Shown here in pieces: positions 1 to 6,367 of a DNA stretch of 6,574 nucleotides. Numbering within the stretch: the stretch's first letter is position 1; each line of letters opens with the position of its first letter. This stretch comes from PFJX01 sp038215555 (GTDB lineage Bacteria; Pseudomonadota; Gammaproteobacteria; Burkholderiales; Thiobacillaceae), in contig JBBQQT010000178.1 of the NCBI GenBank assembly GCA_038215555.1, forward strand, positions 1 to 6,574, read 5' to 3'. Below the pieces are notes generated by a model. That model was not told the origin of the DNA, did not search any database, and saw nothing but the letters and a program-made list of their open reading frames with translations. The position numbers and the translations under genes were made by a program.

Positions 1-9
1 ACCCAATGA

Positions 10-90
10 CCCACGTGCCTGAATAGCCAGATCGATTCGTTGCTGCCGCTGCGCGCTGAGCAGGTAAAGGAAATCAATACGCCTGAATAG
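10..90 (+). pseudogene. C-terminal remnant of an IS66 TnpC-like transposase
   Basis: In the frame ending with the TAG at 88-90 the translation holds SQIDSLLPLRAEQVKE, ending INTPE. This recalls the IDELLPW-type motif near the C-terminus of IS66 transposases. The same frame has a TGA at 7-9, while the +3 frame reads PMTHVPE and stops at 24-26. One extra base around 24 would join PMTHVPE to SQIDSLLPL, so the tail looks frameshifted. The identification rests on a short motif plus the position just inside a GTAAGCG-type terminus. It could be chance similarity, and the preceding few hundred bases outside the window would settle it. Confidence 0.35.
17..90 (+). repeat. Short direct repeat, two copies 64 bp apart
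   Basis: The 10-mer GCCTGAATAG occurs at 17-26 and again at 81-90, each copy preceded by ACG within a few bases. In both places it supplies a Pro-Glu-stop ending in one frame. It lies inside the presumed insertion-sequence end. It may be a transposase-binding or terminal repeat, a small duplication in the tnpC tail, or chance. Confidence 0.35.
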
Positions 91-405
91 GTGGGGCGGT
101 TGGACGCTTACTGGTTTTCGGCCAGCCAGGTCGGACAAGAATGGGTGTTCGCAGTGCGTGACGAAGGTGCGGGCATCGCGCCCGCGGAGCAGCAACGTCT
201 GTTCACCGCCTTCGCCGAGGTTGGCACCCGCAAAACCGGTGGCGAGCGCAGCACCGGTCTGGGGCTGACGATCGCGCAAAAGATTGTCGCCGCGCATGGC
301 GGCAGGATCTGGGTGGAAAGTGCGCCGGGTCAGGGCACGACCTTTTACTTTTCGCTGCCGCTGAATGAACAAAACGCCAACAACTTGCAGGAATCAAGAC
401 CATGA
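91..405 (+). pseudogene. Truncated histidine kinase, C-terminal part of HATPase domain
   Basis: This is the ATP-binding end of a sensor histidine kinase. Visible motifs, counting from the GTG at 91, are the G1 box DEGAGI (24-29), an F-box region LFTAFAEVGTRKTGGE, the G2 box GLGL (56-59), and a G3-like APGQGTTFYF followed by the chain end. The sensor, the H-box with the phospho-accepting His, and the N-box are all missing, so it cannot be a working kinase. The GTG start directly follows a TAG (88-90) and has no convincing ribosome-binding site. Codons 1-7 (91-111) appear to belong to the insertion sequence, and true kinase sequence starts at Trp8. Its TGA overlaps the ATG of the heme oxygenase gene (ATGA, 402-405), a layout typical of translationally coupled operon partners. 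Because that partner makes biliverdin, the kinase may have been a bacteriophytochrome, but no photosensory domain is present to confirm it. Confidence 0.85.
388..393 (+). promoter_or_regulatory. Ribosome-binding site of the heme oxygenase gene
   Basis: CAGGAA lies 8 bases before the ATG at 402, inside the end of the kinase remnant. Together with the ATGA stop-start overlap it supports 402 as the true start and suggests coupled translation. Confidence 0.6.
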
Positions 406-1610
406 ATATCCCGAATGACAGTTTGCAACCCAGTCTGATGCAAGCACTCAAGGCGGCAACGGCTGCGCCGCATGCCGAGCTCCAGGAACTCGCCTATTTC
501 AAGACCCTGAGCGAGGGCCATCTACCGCTTGAATCCTATGTTGGTCACCTGCGCGCGATGGCGGTGCTGCATGGGGTGCTTGAGCATGCCTTTTCTGACA
601 GCGCGAACCCGTACGTGGTCGAAGTCTGGCGTGACGAGCTACGCAAACTGCCGCTGCTGCTGCAAGACCTGCGCTTCTTTGAGCCACGCGCGGTGGCGGA
701 CATCCGGGAAGCGGTCGAGGCGGCGCTGAACATCGCCGAGGGCATCACTTTGCGTTCAGCGCAGGCGCCGGCCACGCTGCTTGGCTATCTGTATGTGCTG
801 GAAGGCTCGATGCTGGGCGCGGTCACGCTCGCGCCCGAGGTGGCGCGGGCCTTCATGCTCAGCGCTAACAACGGCCTGGCCTATCTGCATGGCGATGGCA
901 ACGAGGGTGCGGCGCGCTGGACACAGTTCAAGCAGCGCATGAATGCCCTCGAACTCGGTACACAGCAACGTGCCGGCATCGTCCAGGCCGCCGGCGATTT
1001 CTTCCTCGGGTTGAAATCGCTGTTCGCCGTACTCTACCCGTTCAGGCCGGAGTCGGCGGTCTACTCGGCCACCACGCTCAACCCCGAAGCCGGCCGACAT
1101 CCCATACCAAGCGACTCACGTGAGATCGAGGCGGCTCTGCGGGCCGCCGACCTGTGCTGGGCGCGTTACCCCTATTACGAATTTCGCTATGGCGAGCGCG
1201 GCCGGCGCTTTGCCCACAGCGATGGCGCCTGGCTGGTGACGCTGTGCCGATTTGACCAGGCGCGGGTCGATCAGCAGATCAAGTGGCTGGCGCGCGTGCT
1301 GGCTAATCGAGGCATGCCCAGCATCATGCTTCAGGCCAAACTGGAATTACTGTTTGAGCAACTCAGCGCCGCAGTCCCGGAAAACCCGGCGCAATACCAG
1401 AAACTGGCGCAGGCTGCCCTGGAACTGAGCAAGGCGCGCGCACAGCATCTGGAGGCTGCGCAAGTGCAAATGATCGCGGACGAGTTCGATCAGGCGGTCG
1501 GCCCGGAATGGAGCGAGAAATATAGGCATACGGGGATGCTACTGGCTGCGCCGTGGTTGATGCGTCGACAGGGATCGCAGATTCGGACAACAATCTGCGC
1601 ACTTGGTTGA
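402..1610 (+). CDS. BphO-like heme oxygenase with extra C-terminal domain; frameshifted near its end
   Basis: Residues ~10-215 resemble bacterial biliverdin-producing heme oxygenases, which cleave heme with O2 and electrons to biliverdin, CO and iron in the cytosol. Seen: LKAATAAPHAELQEL, whose His24 sits where the proximal heme ligand is expected; YLYVLEGSMLGA (129-140), the distal-helix signature; all-helical composition; and no signal peptide or membrane segment. Ordinary bacterial HOs are ~190-220 residues, so about 190 residues are additional. This second region (~235 onward, with YPYYEFRYGERGRRF and SDGAWLVTL) is not recognised. It is rich in predicted helix and has no motif from which I would assign a function. 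The printed frame ends in an implausible tail (from about residue 384, PWLMRRQGSQ). The adjacent frame continues sensibly to a stop at 1693, implying a one-base loss near 1545-1552. It is coupled to the upstream kinase by ATGA. The HO call is good; heme binding by His24 and the role of the extra region are inferences. Confidence 0.8.
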   Translation: MNIPNDSLQPSLMQALKAATAAPHAELQELAYFKTLSEGHLPLESYVGHLRAMAVLHGVLEHAFSDSANPYVVEVWRDELRKLPLLLQDLRFFEPRAVADIREAVEAALNIAEGITLRSAQAPATLLGYLYVLEGSMLGAVTLAPEVARAFMLSANNGLAYLHGDGNEGAARWTQFKQRMNALELGTQQRAGIVQAAGDFFLGLKSLFAVLYPFRPESAVYSATTLNPEAGRHPIPSDSREIEAALRAADLCWARYPYYEFRYGERGRRFAHSDGAWLVTLCRFDQARVDQQIKWLARVLANRGMPSIMLQAKLELLFEQLSAAVPENPAQYQKLAQAALELSKARAQHLEAAQVQMIADEFDQAVGPEWSEKYRHTGMLLAAPWLMRRQGSQIRTTICALG

Positions 1611-1693
1611 CCGATGCCAAACGTTTCCCGGTGTTCTGGATCGCTACGGTCCAGGCGACGCTGGCCCAGGCCAAGGATTGCGTTGTTAGATAA
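1541..1693 (+). pseudogene. Out-of-frame true C-terminus of the heme oxygenase fusion protein
   Basis: In the frame ending with TAA 1691-1693 the sequence reads VVDASTG, then ADSDNNLRTWLTDAKRFPVF, then WIATVQATLAQAKDCVVR. It has protein-like composition and helix periodicity and no upstream start of its own (a TAG at 1523-1525 closes the frame). The 402 frame reads DQAVGPEWSEKYRHTGMLLAA just before it. Adding one base around 1545-1552 would join them as GMLLAA-x-VVDAST and give a protein of 430 residues, leaving 21 bases to the next gene. No slippery heptamer or following stem is apparent, so a mutation or sequencing error is more likely than programmed frameshifting. Confidence 0.7.
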
Positions 1694-1714
1694 CACGAAG
1701 TTAACTTTGCAAAC

Positions 1715-4700
1715 ATGACCACACCAATCCGGATTCTCGTAGCAGATGACGACCCCAATATTTTAAGTGGAACCTGTCGTGTGCTGGAGCAGGCTGGCTA
1801 TGCCACCTTGACGGCCGTGAACGGCGCGCAAGCGCTTGCTCAGGTGCAATTGGAGCATCCCGATCTGGTATTGCTTGACTGGGATATGCCCGAACTCGAC
1901 GGTCTCGAGGTCTGCCGGCAGATCAAGGCCGACCCCGCCTTGGCCGATGTGTTCGTCATCATGGCATCAGGCGCGCACCAGTCCCTGGACGATCAACTCT
2001 CCGGTCTGGATCACGGATGCGATGGCTACATCATTCGCCCGATTGGCAACCGCGAGTTGCGCTCTCGTATCGAAGCGTTCGTGCGCACCCTGCGTTTGCA
2101 AAATGAACTGCGCGATAGCGTGGAAAAACTCAGGGTAAGCAATCAGAAGCTGGCCAGCATCTTCCAAGCCGCACCGATCGGCATTGGCATGGTGGTCAAC
2201 CGCATCTTCCAGGAAACAAACAATACCTTTTGCAGTATGACCGGCTATGCCCATGACGAGCTGATTGGCCAAAGTTCACGCATGGTCTATCCCAGCGATG
2301 AGGAGTTCGAGCGCGTTGGCAGGGAGAAATATCGACTGATCCATGCGACCGGAAGCAGCGCCATTGAATGCCAAATGCAGCGCAAGGATGGTGGCCTGAT
2401 TGATGTTCTGCTGAGTTCAGTTGAGCTGGTGCATGATGATGCCAGCGCCGGCGTAACCTTCACTGCGCTAGACATTACCGAGCGCAAGCAGGCAGAGGTA
2501 GAGCTCAAGCGCAGCGAGGGCCGATTCCGGCAGATGGCGGAGATCTCGCCGCTGGCGATCTATTGGTCAAATGGAGTTGAACAGATCGCCGAGTACATCA
2601 ATCCCACCTTCACAAAATTATTCGGCTACACGCTGGAAGATATTCCTACCGTGTCGCACTGGTGGTCGCTCGCCTATCCCGATGCAGACTACCGAAAGCA
2701 GATTGCCGAAGAATGGAACAACAGGGTCGCGCGCGTAATTGAGCTAAAGACTTCTATTGAGCCGATGGAAGTGGACGTTACCTGCAAGGATGGCTCAATC
2801 AGGCAGATTTCCTGGGGCTATGTTTCTACCGATGCCCAGAACTGGGCATTCGGGCTGGATTTAACTGAACTCAGGCAAAACGAGGCTGCCCTGCGGCTGC
2901 AAGCCCGACGCGCCCAGGCCCTGCTGGAACTGCCCAGCGCAGTCGAGAGCATGGACGAGGCGGCCTTCATGCAGTACGGCATAGAACTGGCGGAGGAGCT
3001 AACCGGCAGCCGCATCGCCTTCATCCATCTGGTGAGCGACGACGAGCAGAGCATCGAGCTGGTGATCCGGTCGCGCCGAACTTTGGACGAATACTGCACA
3101 GCGAGCTTCGACCAGCACTATTCGGTCAGCAAGGCCGGTATCTGGGCCGACGCGCTTCGTCTGAAAAAACCGGTAGCGTTTAACGACTATGCCGCCTACC
3201 CCGACAAGCACGGCCTGCCCGAGGGACGGGCTGAGATGAAGCGCATGATCTCCGTACCGGTGCTCGATCAGGGCAAGGCGGTGATGCTCACCGGCGTGGG
3301 CGACAAGGCGACCTACTACGGCGATCAGGATGTGGAGACCGTGCAACTGATCTCCAATGAGATCTGGCGCCTGTTGCAGCGGACCCGGGGTCTGGTTGCA
3401 TTGCGTGATAGTCAGGCCCGTTTGCAGGAAAGTGAAGCACACCTGCAAAAGGCGCAGGCCGTCGGCCACATCGGTAGTTGGGCATACAACCTGAGCAGTG
3501 GCGATATTTGGGGCTCCCAAGAGGGATTCCGCATCTACGGCATGACTCCGCCGCCTTCAGCCTTGATGCCCATTGAGCAAATTGAAGCGTGTATTCCCGG
3601 CCAGGCGCGGGTACATCAGGCCTTGCTGGATCTGATCCAATTCGAAAAGCCCTACTACGATCTGGAATTTGCCATCAACCCCTACGATGGCAGCCCACAG
3701 CGGATCATCACCTCCAGTGCCGAACTGATTCGGGACGACCACGGCGCCCCGCTCAAGGTCGTGGGTGTTATTCAGGACATTACCGAGCGCAAGGCAATGG
3801 AAGAAAAGGTGCACAAGCTAGCCCTGGCAGTGGAACAGAGTCCGGAGAGCATTGTGATTACCAACCGCGCAGCCGAGATCGAATATGTCAATCAGGCCTT
3901 CCTCGACAACACCGGTTACGGCCGGGAAGATGTCATCGGCCAGAACCCGCGCTTCCTGCATTCGGGCAAGACCCCCAGAGCCACCTTTGACGAACTCTGG
4001 GCCAGCCTCAAGCAGGGTGAGACCTGGAAAGGTCAGTTCGAGAACCGCCGCAAAGACGGCAGCGAGTACAGCGAATTCGCCTTCATCACACCGCTGCGCC
4101 AGGCGGACGGATCGATCAGTCACTATGTGGCGGTGAAGGAAGACATCAGTGAAAAGAAACGCATTGGCGAGGAACTCGACGAGCACCGTCATCACCTCGA
4201 ACAAATGATTGAGAAACGCACGGCTGAGCTCGCCGAGGCGATGGAACGGGCGGAAACCGCCAACCAGGCCAAGAGCGCCTTCCTGGCCAACATGAGCCAT
4301 GAGATCCGCACCCCGATGAACGCCATCATTGGCCTTACCCATCTGCTCAAGCGCGCCGGCGTCAGCCCCGAGCAGACAACGCAACTAAACAAGATCGACG
4401 GTGCCGGCCAGCACCTGCTGTCGATCATTAATGACATACTCGACATCTCCAAGATCGAAGCCGGCCACCTGCAACTGGAGCAGACCGACTTCCACCTGTC
4501 GGCGATCCTCGACAACATCCACTCGCTGATCGGCGAGTCGGCTCGGATCAAAGGCTTGAGTATCGAAGTGGATGGCAATGCCGTGCCAGTCTGGTTGCGC
4601 GGTGACCCCACCCGTTTACGCCAGGCGTTGCTCAACTACGCTGGCAACGCGGTCAAATTCTCTAGTCAGGGCACCATCTTCCTGCGCGCCAAGCTGCTCG

Positions 4701-6115
4701 AAGACCAGGACAACAGCCTGAAGGTGCGCTTCGAGGTACAGGACAGCGGCATTGGCATCGCGCCCGACAAGGTGGCCAAACTGTTCCAGTCTTTCGAACA
4801 GGCTGATGTCTCCACCACCCGCAAGTTCGGCGGCACCGGCCTCGGCCTGGCAATTACCCACCGGCTGGCGGAAATGATGGGGGGCGAAGTCGGCGTCGAC
4901 AGCACGCCGGGCCAGGGCAGCACGTTCTGGTTCACCGCCAAGCTGGCGCGTGGCCATGGTGTCATGACGAGCGTAGAGAAGATCGACCCCCGCGACGCCG
5001 AAGCCCAGTTGCGCCTGCAGCATGCCGGTGCAAGGTTGCTACTCGCCGAAGACAACGCGATCAACCGCGAAGTGGCGCTGGAATTGCTACATAGCGTCGG
5101 CCTGGCGGTGGACACCGCCGAAGACGGCCGCGTGGCGCTGGACAAGGCGCGCAGCGGAAACTATGACCTAATCCTGATGGACCTGCAGATGCCGGAAATG
5201 GACGGGCTGGAAGCAACTCGCGCGATCCGCGCGCTGCCAGGCTGGGAAACCCGGCCGATTCTGGCGATGACCGCGAATGCATTCGATGAGGATCGCAAAG
5301 CCTGCGAAACGGCCGGCATGAACGACTTCGTCGTCAAGCCGGTCGACCCGCAGGTACTGTTCGCCACGCTGCTCAAGTGGCTGCCGCCAGGTGAAGCGCC
5401 GGTCATCTCGACCTCGCGTCTGACCGGCATCGGCCTGGAAGTTCTGGCACCCGAGTCATCACCCGCTGTCGAGATTTTCAGCGACACAGTGCCTGCAGAT
5501 GCGTTTTGCAGCAACGAATGCCCCCCTATCCCCGGGCTGAACACGGTCTCGACCCTCAAGATGCTGAACGACAACCAGGTGCTCTATTGTCGTTTGCTGT
5601 GGCTGTTTGTCGCTGACCACAACAACGACATGACCAAGTTGCGCGAACGGCTCGCTGAATCGGATCGCGATGGCATGCGTCTGCTGGCGCATACCTTGAA
5701 AGGCGTCAGCGGCAGCCTTGGGGCGACTGCGTTGCAGCAACACGCCGCCGAATTGGAACAGATGATAAAGTCAGGCGAGGACGCGGAGAAAATCAAGGGA
5801 CTAGCCAGCAAGGTCGAGGCTGAAATTCAGCTCCTGATAGCAGCCATCCGCATCACACTGCCGGAAGATAACCCGCCGCCTGCCCCAGTCAATGTGGATT
5901 GGGCTGCAATACGGCAAACACTGGACGCGATGGCGCCGCAACTGGCGCACTCAAATACCCTGGCGTTCCAGATGTTTTCGGATGCACGCCCTCAGTTCTA
6001 TGCCGCCTTCGGTGCGCTAGCGCGTGAACTCGAAAATCAAATCATACACTTCGACTTTGATGGTGCCCAAAAGACGCTGCGGGCGGCCGAAGAAATTTGC
6101 CGGGATAAGCCATGA
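1715..6115 (+). CDS. Soluble hybrid sensor histidine kinase (REC-PAS-PAS-GAF-PAS-PAS-HisKA-HATPase-REC-HPt)
   Basis: A complete multistep phosphorelay protein of 1466 residues, with no signal peptide or membrane helix, so it acts in the cytoplasm. Domains by residue: receiver 5-125 (Asp55; LLDWDMPELDG; the usual Lys is Arg108 in IIRPIG); PAS ~142-258, ending ALDITERKQ; PAS ~268-388; GAF ~395-555; PAS ~575-692, ending QDITERK; PAS ~700-815 (GQNPRFLHSGKTP); a charged linker, probably coiled coil, 815-855; HisKA 855-920 with FLANMSHEIRTPMNA (His862); HATPase 965-1076 with N-box Asn974/Asn978, G1 DSGIGI 1010-1015, F-box FQSFEQA and G2 GGTGLGL; receiver 1106-1222 (Asp1156, Thr1186, Lys1208); HPt ~1275-1380 with AHTLKG (His1326); and a helical tail to 1466. 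All catalytic residues of the main relay are present, so an active His862-Asp1156-His1326 relay is expected. The ligands of the sensory domains are unknown. The start is the first ATG of the REC fold; its ribosome site is weak (CGAAG 1696-1700, 14 bases away), so expression may depend on the upstream genes. It begins 21 bases after the restored end of the heme oxygenase frame. Confidence 0.95.
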   Translation: MTTPIRILVADDDPNILSGTCRVLEQAGYATLTAVNGAQALAQVQLEHPDLVLLDWDMPELDGLEVCRQIKADPALADVFVIMASGAHQSLDDQLSGLDHGCDGYIIRPIGNRELRSRIEAFVRTLRLQNELRDSVEKLRVSNQKLASIFQAAPIGIGMVVNRIFQETNNTFCSMTGYAHDELIGQSSRMVYPSDEEFERVGREKYRLIHATGSSAIECQMQRKDGGLIDVLLSSVELVHDDASAGVTFTALDITERKQAEVELKRSEGRFRQMAEISPLAIYWSNGVEQIAEYINPTFTKLFGYTLEDIPTVSHWWSLAYPDADYRKQIAEEWNNRVARVIELKTSIEPMEVDVTCKDGSIRQISWGYVSTDAQNWAFGLDLTELRQNEAALRLQARRAQALLELPSAVESMDEAAFMQYGIELAEELTGSRIAFIHLVSDDEQSIELVIRSRRTLDEYCTASFDQHYSVSKAGIWADALRLKKPVAFNDYAAYPDKHGLPEGRAEMKRMISVPVLDQGKAVMLTGVGDKATYYGDQDVETVQLISNEIWRLLQRTRGLVALRDSQARLQESEAHLQKAQAVGHIGSWAYNLSSGDIWGSQEGFRIYGMTPPPSALMPIEQIEACIPGQARVHQALLDLIQFEKPYYDLEFAINPYDGSPQRIITSSAELIRDDHGAPLKVVGVIQDITERKAMEEKVHKLALAVEQSPESIVITNRAAEIEYVNQAFLDNTGYGREDVIGQNPRFLHSGKTPRATFDELWASLKQGETWKGQFENRRKDGSEYSEFAFITPLRQADGSISHYVAVKEDISEKKRIGEELDEHRHHLEQMIEKRTAELAEAMERAETANQAKSAFLANMSHEIRTPMNAIIGLTHLLKRAGVSPEQTTQLNKIDGAGQHLLSIINDILDISKIEAGHLQLEQTDFHLSAILDNIHSLIGESARIKGLSIEVDGNAVPVWLRGDPTRLRQALLNYAGNAVKFSSQGTIFLRAKLLEDQDNSLKVRFEVQDSGIGIAPDKVAKLFQSFEQADVSTTRKFGGTGLGLAITHRLAEMMGGEVGVDSTPGQGSTFWFTAKLARGHGVMTSVEKIDPRDAEAQLRLQHAGARLLLAEDNAINREVALELLHSVGLAVDTAEDGRVALDKARSGNYDLILMDLQMPEMDGLEATRAIRALPGWETRPILAMTANAFDEDRKACETAGMNDFVVKPVDPQVLFATLLKWLPPGEAPVISTSRLTGIGLEVLAPESSPAVEIFSDTVPADAFCSNECPPIPGLNTVSTLKMLNDNQVLYCRLLWLFVADHNNDMTKLRERLAESDRDGMRLLAHTLKGVSGSLGATALQQHAAELEQMIKSGEDAEKIKGLASKVEAEIQLLIAAIRITLPEDNPPPAPVNVDWAAIRQTLDAMAPQLAHSNTLAFQMFSDARPQFYAAFGALARELENQIIHFDFDGAQKTLRAAEEICRDKP

Positions 6116-6150
6116 CTAAGGAGTTTTCACGTTTATTAACACCCCGCTGA
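6112..6150 (+). pseudogene. Aborted start of the next gene, possibly a response regulator
   Basis: An ATG at 6112 overlaps the hybrid-kinase stop as ATGA and reads MTKEFSRLLTPR before a TGA at 6148-6150. A short N-terminus such as MTKEFSRP leading into an ILIVDD receiver strand is what one often finds in the response regulator following this type of kinase. Here the frame is lost after about seven codons and no receiver coding follows in any frame. Inferred: the downstream partner was cut at about 6131-6135 by the insertion whose transposase starts at 6368. Alternatively this is only a chance 12-codon frame, and the real next gene began a few bases later behind the TAAGGAG at 6117-6123. Confidence 0.4.
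6117..6123 (+). promoter_or_regulatory. Orphan perfect Shine-Dalgarno motif after the hybrid kinase
   Basis: TAAGGAG is a full match to the anti-Shine-Dalgarno sequence and lies two bases after the kinase stop. The spot 5-9 bases downstream holds no ATG, GTG or TTG (the bases are TTTTCACGTTTAT). A start codon lost at about 6131 would explain it, as would chance codons AAG-GAG inside the aborted frame at 6112. Confidence 0.4.
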
Positions 6151-6356
6151 TGGCAGAGATTCAAACCTAATAACATCAGACCGATACAAGCGGCTGTTCT
6201 GCATTGGGGGTAATGGTGTTTCATCATGCATTCTCATTCGGTCAAACCGGGGTTTCGTCTAGTCACCGCTCGGGAGCGTTGCCTGCCCGTCTAAGGCATG
6301 CCATTACACACAACTTCAACATCGCCCCGTAACATGCTGACTTTAGGTGAGATGTT

Positions 6357-6362
6357 GGGTGA
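6357..6362 (+). promoter_or_regulatory. Probable ribosome-binding site of the transposase gene
   Basis: GGGTGA lies 5 bases before the ATG at 6368 and can pair with the UCACC part of the 16S 3' end. An in-frame TAG at 6344-6346 limits possible starts to GTG 6359 or ATG 6368. This site and the domain start favour the ATG. Confidence 0.4.
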
Positions 6363-6367
6363 AATTC

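Larger units (their letters stand above)
1..111 (+). mobile_element. Right end of a probable IS66-family insertion sequence
   Basis: Seen: the segment ends at 105-111 with CGCTTAC, so read inward from that end it begins GTAAGCGTCC. Histidine-kinase homology starts abruptly at base 112. A translated stretch just inside the end (28-90) resembles the C-terminus of IS66 TnpC. Known, from memory: IS66-family terminal inverted repeats typically begin GTAAGCG, the tnpC stop lies close to the right end, and insertion makes an 8-bp target duplication. Inferred: the element inserted into the kinase gene and the right-hand target copy would be 112-119 (TGGTTTTC). The left end lies outside the window, so pairing of inverted repeats cannot be seen. 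Alternative: an unrelated recombination junction. Confidence 0.5.

Noticed and set aside
1523..1560. Programmed -1 frameshift in the heme oxygenase gene
   Set aside because: No X-XXY-YYZ slippery site and no obvious downstream stem; a simple one-base loss or sequencing error explains it better.
2896..3380. GAF domain of the hybrid kinase as a cyanobacteriochrome-type bilin binder
   Set aside because: There is a Cys (461), but it is followed by Thr-Ala rather than the usual Cys-His/Tyr setting, and no phytochrome signature is visible.
2999..3520. 173-codon open frame on the minus strand inside the hybrid kinase
   Set aside because: It lies wholly opposite the GAF/PAS coding region, has no recognisable domain, and is expected from GC-rich codon use.
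3818..4384. 188-codon open frame on the minus strand
   Set aside because: Mirror of the PAS4-HisKA coding region. The + strand carries clear catalytic motifs, and no ribosome site or family match is seen on the minus strand.
6244..6255. AAACC-GG-GGTTT palindrome as a terminator
   Set aside because: The loop is only two bases, the stem is short and no T-run follows.
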